Assembly: GCF_000238275.3 (NCBI RefSeq) | Contig: NZ_AHCF03000004.1 | Span: 1 to 64,000, forward strand | Length of the DNA stretch: 64,000 bases | Reading direction: 5' to 3' | DNA from: Pseudoalteromonas undina | GTDB taxonomy: Bacteria > Pseudomonadota > Gammaproteobacteria > Enterobacterales > Alteromonadaceae | In this document: positions 54,467 through 62,469 of the stretch, one piece after another | Position numbering within the stretch: the stretch's first letter is position 1 | Layout of the letters: every line of letters begins with the position of its first letter | The notes under the pieces: model-generated | What the model was told of the DNA's origin: nothing | Databases searched by the model: none | Seen by the model: only the letters and a program-made list of their open reading frames with translations | Program-made: the position numbers and the translations under genes

Positions 54467-55516
54467 ATGACACAACATGTTAGCCAAGCGCCACAACTCG
54501 ATTCAAATGGTTTACGCCAAGCGCTACGGATTGCTGGCGGCTGCACTATTGGTTTTACTTTGTGCAAGTTAATGAATTGGCCCAATGGAATATTTTTTAC
54601 AGTTTACCCTATGTTACTACTCGGTTTAGTGCCAAGTATTAACATAGGCGTGATCCGTCAATTTGTTGCCAGTGCTGCCTACAGTGCGTTTATAGTGCTT
54701 ATTTTACAGGGCTTATTTTCACACTTGCCGGTGTTAATGACGCTCATTATTTTTGCTAGTTTTTGCGTGTTATTTTACTTAATGAGCTCTGGTGGGGCGT
54801 TTTTATTTGGTGCGTTAGGTGCGGTGAGTTTATCGATTCAGTTACATTTTGCCAGTCATGTTGATCAAGCTAGTAGCATTTACCCGCTTATTTTAAGTAA
54901 TGGTGTGGCTATTTTTATTACTATTATTATTGCGCTCTTGATGCATGGCTTGTTTCCTGACGTGACAGCGCGACCCATGCGCGCTGTACCGCACAAGGAT
55001 AAAGAAAGTATTCGTCACGAGGTGTTGTTATGTGCCACGGTTGCTACTTTGTCGTTTGTGGTTTTTCAGGTGCTTGATTTGCAAGATTCAATTTCGGCGC
55101 AAGCGGCATCTATTTTAATTTTATTTTCGCTGTGTTTTAAAGCGGCGGGCACCGCAAGTTGGCAACGTATTATTGGTACACTGATAGGTTGTAATGCTGC
55201 TTTAGTTGCGCAATTGTTTTTGTATAACCATACCGACGTTTTACTTTTTCCGGTGGCTATATTATGGATTTTATCTTTTATATTCAGTCGTTTTCATATT
55301 TTAGGTGGTGGTCCACCGGGGGTTGGGTTTGGGGTATTGACCACTTTTGGGATTTTATTTGGTCAGTCGTTAGGCCCTGGGCAAGATTTAATATACAGCG
55401 CCATGTATCGATTTAGCTCGGTGGCTGTTGCAGTAACAGTAAGCTTAAGCGCAGTGTATGTAGTGCATCGAATCCTAAACCGATTTAGCGTCACCCGCCA
55501 TCATACTTATGATTAA
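54467..55516 (+). CDS. FUSC/DUF2955-like inner-membrane efflux protein
   Basis: 349 residues from the ATG at 54467. About ten membrane helices in two groups with a soluble loop between, as in AaeB/FUSC-type exporters of aromatic acids. It follows the fusion-protein gene after 11 bp. With the MarR gene it forms a three-gene efflux operon. It is shorter than AaeB (about 650), closer to DUF2955 proteins. Confidence 0.8.
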   Translation: MTQHVSQAPQLDSNGLRQALRIAGGCTIGFTLCKLMNWPNGIFFTVYPMLLLGLVPSINIGVIRQFVASAAYSAFIVLILQGLFSHLPVLMTLIIFASFCVLFYLMSSGGAFLFGALGAVSLSIQLHFASHVDQASSIYPLILSNGVAIFITIIIALLMHGLFPDVTARPMRAVPHKDKESIRHEVLLCATVATLSFVVFQVLDLQDSISAQAASILILFSLCFKAAGTASWQRIIGTLIGCNAALVAQLFLYNHTDVLLFPVAILWILSFIFSRFHILGGGPPGVGFGVLTTFGILFGQSLGPGQDLIYSAMYRFSSVAVAVTVSLSAVYVVHRILNRFSVTRHHTYD

Positions 55517-55519
55517 ATT

Positions 55520-55544
55520 AAAGGCTGCATTCGCAGCCTTTTTT
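55520..55544 (+). terminator. Terminator after the efflux operon
   Basis: AAGGCTGC pairs with GCAGCCTT across 4 nt, then T residues. It may also end the convergent arfB. Confidence 0.8.
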
Positions 55545-55574
55545 ATGTGCTTAACCAGAGTCAGGTTACTTAAG

Positions 55575-55988
55575 TTACAGCTTAATATTACCGCGGAGAG
55601 CTTTGGTTTGGCCGTGTTTGGTTTTTTTATCCATACGTTTACGCTGTGAGTTACGGCTAGGTTTGGTAGCACGGCGTGCCTTATTAACCTTTGTGGCGCT
55701 TAAAATTAGATCTTTTAGCCGTTTAAGCGCATCTTCCCTGTTGAGCTCTTGAGTGCGGTGGCTCTGGGCTTTAATTATCAATACCCCTTCTTTGGTGATC
55801 CTTGAATCTTTTAAAGCAAGTAATCGTTCTTTATAAAACTCGGGCAATTTAGAGCGGTTTATATCAAAGCGTAAGTGTATAGCACTGGCTACCTTATTAA
55901 CATTTTGTCCGCCAGCGCCTTGCGAGCGAATAGCGCTTAGCTCTACTTCCCATTCATCAATGGTTACGCTGTTTGAAATAGTTAACAT
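55575..55988 (-). CDS. arfB: ArfB alternative ribosome-rescue factor
   Basis: 137 residues, typical for ArfB (YaeJ). The catalytic GGQ is in IRSQGAGGQNVNKV near residue 20. The C-terminal tail is basic (SRNSQRKRMDKKTKHGQTKALRG) and would enter the mRNA channel of stalled ribosomes. It hydrolyses peptidyl-tRNA on non-stop ribosomes. The ATG at 55988 has GGGG upstream; an ATG at 56009 is less good. Confidence 0.92.
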   Translation of the reverse strand: MLTISNSVTIDEWEVELSAIRSQGAGGQNVNKVASAIHLRFDINRSKLPEFYKERLLALKDSRITKEGVLIIKAQSHRTQELNREDALKRLKDLILSATKVNKARRATKPSRNSQRKRMDKKTKHGQTKALRGNIKL

Positions 55989-56163
55989 AGTGCCCCGTTC
56001 TTTTTGCAAAAAATGTATTATAACATCAGTACATTGACTTGTGGTGATTCAACTAATTAGATAGGCGGCCATTGCTATTTACAATCTAATAATTGCTAAA
56101 TAAACACATAAAAAAGAATTTACTCTACACTTACTATATTGTTTTTTAATTCGCTTTAATTAT

Positions 56164-56493
56164 ATGAAACAAATATCTATTTTAATGTCTTTGGTATGTA
56201 TGCTCGCTATTTCGTATGCTGTTTATGCCAAATCATCTCAAACGTTTAGTGCTGGCGTAATTGCACAAGAACAAGTTTATCCAATTAAAGTGTTACCTTT
56301 GGGTAATTTTCAACGCTGTTTTGTTGTTGCTGCGCAAAAAGAAGATGCGCTGTATTCTGCGTGTTATATTAAAAAGAGCGCGCAATCGATTTGGGTTGCC
56401 GAATCCGCGGGAGCGCGTTGTGAAATAAAATGTGAGTCGCATTTAAACAGTGATGGCAAAACACAGGTGCAGTACTTTACTACTGATTTATAG
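56164..56493 (+). CDS. Small secreted protein, unknown
   Basis: 109 residues with a signal peptide ending near VYAK. Mature part has four cysteines (RCFVVA, SACYI, ARCEIKC), so two disulfides are possible in the periplasm. Its 3' end overlaps the convergent usher gene by 14 bp. No family recognised. Confidence 0.6.
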   Translation: MKQISILMSLVCMLAISYAVYAKSSQTFSAGVIAQEQVYPIKVLPLGNFQRCFVVAAQKEDALYSACYIKKSAQSIWVAESAGARCEIKCESHLNSDGKTQVQYFTTDL

Positions 56494-59400
56494 CAAAAAT
56501 GCTGTGCCAAGGTTTCTTTATCGCGGTGGTGAGCCCTTTTATTTGTTTAACCACTTGCTTATCACACGCTGTTTGCTTTGCATTATGCGGCCCTGACAGC
56601 ATCAAATAATGGGCTTCACCTTTTATTGCTTGCTTTGCTACGAACAGTGATGGATTTTCCCTTAGCAGCTTTTTATTAACTGATTTTTCAGAGGTATATG
56701 CTACGTACTGGCAAAAGTAAGTCTCAGTTTTTTGGGTTTGCATATCGCCCCACTCCCCTATTTTTCGCCACTGTGGTGAGGCATATCGCCTTGCATCAAC
56801 CATAAAGCTGCCATGAAGCGCCGGTATTGAATAAACATCATTAATGGTTTGCTGTGCTTTAGCTGCATTATTATATGGGCCTGCAACGAGGTAATAGCTA
56901 TCACGGTTTTCATGTTTATATAACTGCAAAGCATAGGCTGCTTTATCAATTTTATTCGCCACAATAAGTGCCGATTGAAACTTTTTGAATACGCCCAATT
57001 GCACAAAATAAGGCGTGTTTTGGTTTGCTTTAGCTGCTGTTGTTGGTTGCTTATTTAAGGTATTAGCGTTATTTGTGTATACAATGATGTCTTGCAGTAT
57101 TATGGTATCGCCGCTTTTTTCAGTGATGATCTGCTCGGGAAGGTTTTTTATGGTTATGTTTTCTGATAGCTGCTCATTTTTTTCTATTTCAAGAATATAA
57201 CTTCCTTGAGAAACATTAGAAAAATAATAATAACCATCATATTCAGTGACCGTTGAATAATGTTTTTCGCCGCCCTTTTCTTTAAGTACAACCGTCAGTC
57301 CTGCGATAGGTTTACTCTTTTCATTGCTCGATAGATAGATAGTCCCCTCAACCTCGTTGTAGACAACTAAAGGAATGTTTACTTTGGTTTGCCCGCCTCT
57401 ATGAGCCAATGTTTTAATTTTCCCTAAAGAGGGCTGCAAGTAAGGATTAGACAACGAGCGTAAATTAACATCTAAAACTTGGCCACCGTAACTGCTTGGC
57501 AGCAAGACCTTTCCGTCATTATTGGTGTATTTATCTCGCCATAGGTAGTTGCCAGTAAAATTAACGTCTTGAATTGGCTCATCGCCTTGGTCAAAGATTT
57601 CATTTTCATTCCAATCTATGAACGAACTAACTTCTATTTGCCCTGAATTTAATGAGCGAGGAGTGTCAAAGTTAAAGTCTGCTTCTAAATGATCAAAACT
57701 AAATGTGCCATTTAAACCTAAAGAAAAGCGCCAATCACCTTGATTATCGACTTGCCCTGATACTTGTATATTAAATATCTCATGGCGGTATGTATACTGA
57801 TGACTTAAAAGCGTATTTGCTGCAGAGTTAGACTGATATGTCAGCTGGGTTTGATTGAAGGTGCTTTGTGTTTGTGGCCAACGTAAACTACTTCTCAAAC
57901 GAGTAAGTTCTGCGCCATTATTAGTCTGCCAATCTAAGGTGTTGGTCCATTTCCAAGAGGCAATATCCATTGAAGAATAAAGCCGGTTTATTAGGTTATT
58001 CGTATCGTCATCATAAAATAGTTGGCTTGACCATGTTCCTCCGATATAACTTTTATTGATACCTAATGAGAGTCGGTTTTTAGTGTTGGTATTTTCACGT
58101 ACTTCATTGCTCCATCTCATATTCCAGTTAAGGGAGTTAAAGAAATCAGTGCGGCCATTTAGGCTCAATAACAGCCTATTTTTGAGTGAGTTCTCTTGTG
58201 CTACAAATAAAGCGCTAGAAAAGTCATTAAGGGCACTGTATTCAACATTAACACTGATGTCGTTAAAAAGTGTATCAGAAAGTAGGCCTCTAAAACCGGC
58301 AAAGTAAGCATAGCCAGCATCGAGTTGTTTTGTGGCTAGAAAACGGTAACTGCCGTGATCTGTAAGTGTATTTAGCCCCGATGATAGGTAGCTGCTGTTA
58401 TCTTGGTCAGTTTGCAAATGAGTAACTTGAGCGTCATAAGTGATAAATTCACTAATGCCATATGAGAGATTGCTTTTAAAGGCATTACTCATCGCTGTTG
58501 AAGCGTTATTAGATTGATTAAAAACACTTTTATCTGTTTCTAAAAACTCTACCTGATAGCTTATTTTTCCGGGCGATAGAGCGTCTTGTCCTATTGTATA
58601 TTTTTGAGTACGTGTGATTTGCTCGCCTTGTGAGCCAAAAAGTTTAATTTCAAAAATATTGTTGCCGTAAAACGTTTCAACATCGGTAAATCGAACCAAA
58701 TTTTCGTCGTTAGCTTGAGTAGTGGCAATAAATTGACCATTTCGATACAGCTCCGCTTGCCAGCCCGATAATGCGGGTTCTTCAATGGTAATGGTTGAAA
58801 AGTTTTGTGCCGAATGTGGGTTAGCATTTGAAATATAAAATCCCCGACCTTGATTTGAGCTAGTAATAAGCTGATCTGATTGAGATTGAATATCTCCCAA
58901 TTGGTAGTGAATGCGTGCCAGTGAGTGATCTTGTTCACTTAAATTAAAGTCTTTAGTTACTTTTAAAAAGGTATTAGCGGTGTTTTCGTTTTTGTTGAAT
59001 CGTAGTTCAGCTCGATGATGAAATAAGTCAAAGTAGCTATTAAGCCTGAGCAGCCCCTTATAACGATTATTAGACGATTTATAGCTTGCTGATAACGAAT
59101 ATTCAGATACCGGATAGGTCAGCGTTTGGTATTGGTCGTCTATAAAGTGATCGTATTGCAGTACTTTGGACTTAATTTGTTTTGTAATACCACTTGTTAT
59201 TTGGCTGTTATTATAAGTAAGCAAGCTACTAGAAAATGAAACCTGCATCAGTGAGTAATCAAAGCGCGAGTCGGTATTTAAAAGTGTATTTATGACAGAT
59301 AAATCAACATAGTGGTCGTAGTCATCGACAGCCCACAATGAAACATTTTCTGAGGGAGCTAAAGTTGAGGAAAGCTCAGTATTAAGCACCAGCTCACTTG

Positions 59401-59698
59401 AGTCAACTTTAGCAACCAGTGTATTTTGTGACACATTTAAGCTAATTCCCATAGTCGATTTCAGGGCGCTTATGGGCAATAGCAACTTATTTGATTTTGA
59501 ATAGTAGGCTTCTAAATCTGAGACAACTGAACGCCCATTTACCCTGACATTTATAATCACAAAAGCCTCCTCATCAATAGGCCATTGATAAAGAGTCGGT
59601 AACTGCTTGGCGATGATTGCTTTAGGTGCAATTAACAGTAACGTACAAAGTAATAAGCGAGCCGCTAAACCACAGCCTAATGCCCTTATGTTTAGCAC
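56480..59698 (-). CDS. Outer-membrane usher with C-terminal repeat and SPOR-like domains
   Basis: 1072 residues from a GTG start 3 bp after the chaperone stop. A signal peptide and N-terminal domain (FVIINVRVNGR, LLLPISAL) lead to a TcfC/PapC-like usher barrel (residues about 150-680). Then come domains suggesting an EF-like SdrD-B repeat (SFIDWNENEIFDQGDEPI) and a carboxypeptidase-regulatory-like beta domain (IAGLTVVLKEKGGEKHYSTV). At the end are two SPOR-like units (YFVQLGVFKKFQSALIVAN with YYLVAGPYNNAAKA; then TYFCQYVAYTSE with HYLMLSGPHNA). SPOR binds naked peptidoglycan at division sites. An usher with such a tail is unusual. Confidence 0.8.
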   Translation of the reverse strand: MLNIRALGCGLAARLLLCTLLLIAPKAIIAKQLPTLYQWPIDEEAFVIINVRVNGRSVVSDLEAYYSKSNKLLLPISALKSTMGISLNVSQNTLVAKVDSSELVLNTELSSTLAPSENVSLWAVDDYDHYVDLSVINTLLNTDSRFDYSLMQVSFSSSLLTYNNSQITSGITKQIKSKVLQYDHFIDDQYQTLTYPVSEYSLSASYKSSNNRYKGLLRLNSYFDLFHHRAELRFNKNENTANTFLKVTKDFNLSEQDHSLARIHYQLGDIQSQSDQLITSSNQGRGFYISNANPHSAQNFSTITIEEPALSGWQAELYRNGQFIATTQANDENLVRFTDVETFYGNNIFEIKLFGSQGEQITRTQKYTIGQDALSPGKISYQVEFLETDKSVFNQSNNASTAMSNAFKSNLSYGISEFITYDAQVTHLQTDQDNSSYLSSGLNTLTDHGSYRFLATKQLDAGYAYFAGFRGLLSDTLFNDISVNVEYSALNDFSSALFVAQENSLKNRLLLSLNGRTDFFNSLNWNMRWSNEVRENTNTKNRLSLGINKSYIGGTWSSQLFYDDDTNNLINRLYSSMDIASWKWTNTLDWQTNNGAELTRLRSSLRWPQTQSTFNQTQLTYQSNSAANTLLSHQYTYRHEIFNIQVSGQVDNQGDWRFSLGLNGTFSFDHLEADFNFDTPRSLNSGQIEVSSFIDWNENEIFDQGDEPIQDVNFTGNYLWRDKYTNNDGKVLLPSSYGGQVLDVNLRSLSNPYLQPSLGKIKTLAHRGGQTKVNIPLVVYNEVEGTIYLSSNEKSKPIAGLTVVLKEKGGEKHYSTVTEYDGYYYFSNVSQGSYILEIEKNEQLSENITIKNLPEQIITEKSGDTIILQDIIVYTNNANTLNKQPTTAAKANQNTPYFVQLGVFKKFQSALIVANKIDKAAYALQLYKHENRDSYYLVAGPYNNAAKAQQTINDVYSIPALHGSFMVDARRYASPQWRKIGEWGDMQTQKTETYFCQYVAYTSEKSVNKKLLRENPSLFVAKQAIKGEAHYLMLSGPHNAKQTACDKQVVKQIKGLTTAIKKPWHSIFAINQ

Positions 59699-59701
59699 TT
59701 T

Positions 59702-60469
59702 CTATCTGATATTAATAGGGATCGCTAACTCGATTTTACCGCCGTAAAGCTCGTTTTCTTTGTAATTGAGTGTCAAAGGCCCAGTTACTGGGGCTTGTAA
59801 AGTGATGTATACCTTTCGACGAGATAGAGGGGTATAAACGGCCACATTGGCTATTTCACCAACCATTACATTATTCTCATCAACTAATTCAAAGTTTCCA
59901 TACACAGAGCGATTCCCTGTGAGTGTTTGCCAAAATGTTAGAGTCGGGCGCCCATTTTGAGTAATTAATTGCGGGTTTATTAATTCTGAGTCAGCCTCTA
60001 ATTGGCCATGACGAACGATAACAGGCACGCTGTAAGCAACCTTAGGCCTAATACTTATTCCATCAGCGTCAGGGTTTTGTGATTCAGAGGCTATGATTTT
60101 AAGCACCGCCCTGTATTCGCCAACAGCAAGCTCAGCTTTTTTGCGAACGGTCATTCTGATAGCTTGCATCCCTTTTGGGGCAATAGTGCCGCGACGTGGT
60201 GAAAACCGTAGCATGTTTTTGGCAGAGCGTCCTTCAACTTGTTGCGGAGTAACATCTATAAGCGCTCCTTCTTCGGTCATATCTTTATGGGTAACAACAA
60301 GTTTAAAATCGAGATTTTTATTAGAGGTATTGCGGATAAGTAGTGAATTATTTTTAGTACGTCCATCGAAGTATAAACGGTATTCAGACAGCGCAAGGTT
60401 GGCACTACAAATTTCAGGTAGTAAAAGAGTTAGGCAAAGGGAAGCCCAACAAAAAAGTTTAAACATCAT
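59702..60469 (-). CDS. PapD-like periplasmic pilus chaperone
   Basis: About 255 residues with a signal peptide; ATG 60469 or 60466 is preferred over an earlier codon at 60547. Two Ig-like domains: ALSEYRLYFDGRTKNNSLLIRNTS, then RGTIAPKGMQAIRMTVRKKA, the usual donor-strand edge region. It folds pilin subunits and delivers them to the usher. It lies between pilin and usher genes in one operon. Confidence 0.82.
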   Translation of the reverse strand: MMFKLFCWASLCLTLLLPEICSANLALSEYRLYFDGRTKNNSLLIRNTSNKNLDFKLVVTHKDMTEEGALIDVTPQQVEGRSAKNMLRFSPRRGTIAPKGMQAIRMTVRKKAELAVGEYRAVLKIIASESQNPDADGISIRPKVAYSVPVIVRHGQLEADSELINPQLITQNGRPTLTFWQTLTGNRSVYGNFELVDENNVMVGEIANVAVYTPLSRRKVYITLQAPVTGPLTLNYKENELYGGKIELAIPINIR

Positions 60470-60602
60470 GGGACAACTCAACAACATGATAATAAAAAGT
60501 GGAGCGCGATGCTCCACACATTTTATTTTTAATGCGCAATTGCGCAAAAAAAATAAACTGAGACTAAATTAGTAAATTACTATTGCCTCTGCTTTCATAG
60601 TC

Positions 60603-61112
60603 TTATTGGAAAGACACATCTACAGTGTAATCTACAGTGTAAGCAGCGCCCGCTGTCAGTGTAGAATCAACGGTCATATCACCATATACATTAACGGTAA
60701 TATCTGTTGCACTTGCATCAGTAGTGAAAGGAGACGCAACATTGTCAGCAGTTGTTACACTGGTTGTTCCATCTGTAGCCGTTGTTACTGGAGCAAAAGT
60801 TAAGTTAGTGCCTGTGCTTCCAGATACAGTAATGTTCATTGCTGAATTTGGCGCTAAACCAGATACAGTAATTCCACCTAATTGAATGTTTGCATCTGAC
60901 GCATCACAGTCACCCGATACAACGCCAGCATTATCCATCGTACATGTTGAGCTTGTAGATAAGCGAATTTTACCAAAGTGCAGTGCGCTATCTTCTGCAA
61001 AAGTAGGCTCAGTCCAACCGTTTACACTTGCTTGAAATGTTTGGTTAGATGCAAGTAAAGAAGTTGATGAGATTGCTAGTAAAGCGGAAGCAGCAAAGAT
61101 TTTTTTATTCAT
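60603..61112 (-). CDS. Pilin-like major subunit (DUF4402-like)
   Basis: 169 residues with a signal peptide (MNKKIFAASALLAISSTSLLAS). The mature protein is rich in Thr, Ser and Ala, with one disulfide (CTMDNAGVVSGDC) and a C-terminal AAYTVDYTVDVSFQ, like DUF4402 pilins of alternative chaperone-usher systems. It is the first gene of the operon, 133 bp before the chaperone. An upstream in-frame ATG at 61157 lacks signal-peptide character. No adhesin gene follows. Confidence 0.72.
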   Translation of the reverse strand: MNKKIFAASALLAISSTSLLASNQTFQASVNGWTEPTFAEDSALHFGKIRLSTSSTCTMDNAGVVSGDCDASDANIQLGGITVSGLAPNSAMNITVSGSTGTNLTFAPVTTATDGTTSVTTADNVASPFTTDASATDITVNVYGDMTVDSTLTAGAAYTVDYTVDVSFQ

Positions 61113-61586
61113 AGTTTTTCCATTTTTAAAAATTATTATTTTTTTACTTCCGTGCAAATTAGTTTAGAGGGTTATCTCAGTCCATTGTTTCGGATTTAAA
61201 CACAATTGTTATCAAAATGAAATCTTTTGTTAACGTTAAGGCTTTTTAAAAGAGATAAGCAGTATGAAGTTATTAATTTTGACCAGCAAAATGCAACAAG
61301 AAAAATAGCACCGATGTAAATTATATTTTAACGCTAGAGGGAGTTATTTTAAGGCATAGTCATAGTGACTTAACTTATGTTGAATCTATATAGATGTTTA
61401 TAAACTATTTTTAATCTTTCAGAACCATTTTGTAGTTTTGTATGGCAGGAGGCCTGTGCTTAAGCAGTAAAATAAAGTGGCTGCAACATCTATGCGACAT
61501 GTTTGTTTATTGAGCATAATTTACGCATTACATCTCTATTGTTATTTGCCCAATTAAAATCATTACGGATTAAACCGCATTTATCA
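61113..61586. other. Gene-free stretch upstream of the pilin operon
   Basis: About 470 A+T-rich bases. It presumably holds the pilin promoter, but I see no clear consensus. A short open frame from 61503 is not supported. Confidence 0.4.
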
Positions 61587-62010
61587 AAGATCAGATTTTT
61601 ACTAACACGTCGGTTTAAAAGTATGAAATTTAATTTTCCAAGCCTGTTTTTTCATCGTTTTTGGTGGTTTTTTAGCCCTCTACGGTAATAAGTTAGTAAA
61701 AAATCGGTTTATATCAGTGGTATTTTATCCCTTGTTGGTAAAATACTGATCCAGTGTTATTTGAGGGAAATTTAAAGCTTAGAAGATCTTTAATTATTAG
61801 CTGCTTGTATCAAATTTTCCTGTTAGGCCATTTAAAAACTGATTCATGAGAGTGCTTTAGCTAACTTTTAATTTCATACACTGACGTGTATTTACTGCGG
61901 CTTTATGTATTTAGTAGATAACAACAACGCATTCAGAACAAGCACTCACTTATAAAGGTTATTTTATAGTTAATTTGTAATCTTATTGCAGATCACTATT
62001 TAACTAACTC
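61587..62010. repeat. Right cluster of bipartite GATC-containing repeats
   Basis: Copies at 61587-61606 (-), 61689-61710 (+, without GATC), 61732-61753 (+) and 61989-62010 (-). The first matches the 2439-2462 copy over GTTAGTAAAAATCTGATCTT, and the last matches the 2408-2429 copy over GTTAGTTAAATAGTGATCT. They lie in a gene-free region, 59 kb from the parB-linked cluster. No gene is seen between them. Confidence 0.65.
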
Positions 62011-62038
62011 AATTTAATGCTTATCACTGCATTCAAAT

Positions 62039-62057
62039 ACAAATAAGAATTACTATC
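62039..62057. promoter_or_regulatory. Weak Fur-like site before the DUF3649-like gene
   Basis: Matches the Fur consensus at about 12 of 19 positions. The iron-related gene pair downstream makes it worth noting. Confidence 0.3.
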
Positions 62058-62100
62058 TTTTGTATTTGTTGGCGTTATAATATCGCCATCTTTTTTAGCT

Positions 62101-62469
62101 ATGTTTAAAAGGAATTTGCAGTATATGCAGGCCTCTAACCGTCTTTTAGACTTTCCCAAACCCGTATTTTCTATGTTATGGCAATTTATGCAGCGCTTTA
62201 ACTATGAATTAGCGGTTTTATCGCGTTTTTTTATTGCCATTGTGGGCGGATATTTTTTTACTGCCGTCAGTGTGTCGCTGTTAAGTGTTGTGGTGCCGGC
62301 CTCTAAAGTTGACGCGGTTCTTTTAAGTGTGTCTGCGAGTATTTTAATTTATGCACTGGTGTTTATTTATAGTTTTTATCTTCAGTCGTTAAAAACAGTT
62401 TGGATCAGTATTTTACTAAGTATTGCAGTGCAATTTTTTATATTGTCGTTAATGAAGGGATGGTTATGA
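62101..62469 (+). CDS. DUF3649-like small membrane protein
   Basis: 122 residues with three membrane segments near 42-62, 72-92 and 97-117. The pattern RFFIAIVGGYFFTAVSVSLLSVVVP is that of the DUF3649 proteins found with PepSY membrane proteins and TonB receptors in iron uptake loci. It overlaps the next gene by 4 nt (ATGA). Confidence 0.72.
   Translation: MFKRNLQYMQASNRLLDFPKPVFSMLWQFMQRFNYELAVLSRFFIAIVGGYFFTAVSVSLLSVVVPASKVDAVLLSVSASILIYALVFIYSFYLQSLKTVWISILLSIAVQFFILSLMKGWL

Noticed and set aside
61503..61688. Short open frame of 61 codons in the gap after the pilin gene
   Set aside because: It overlaps the repeat cluster, has no ribosome binding site and looks like chance coding in A+T-rich DNA.
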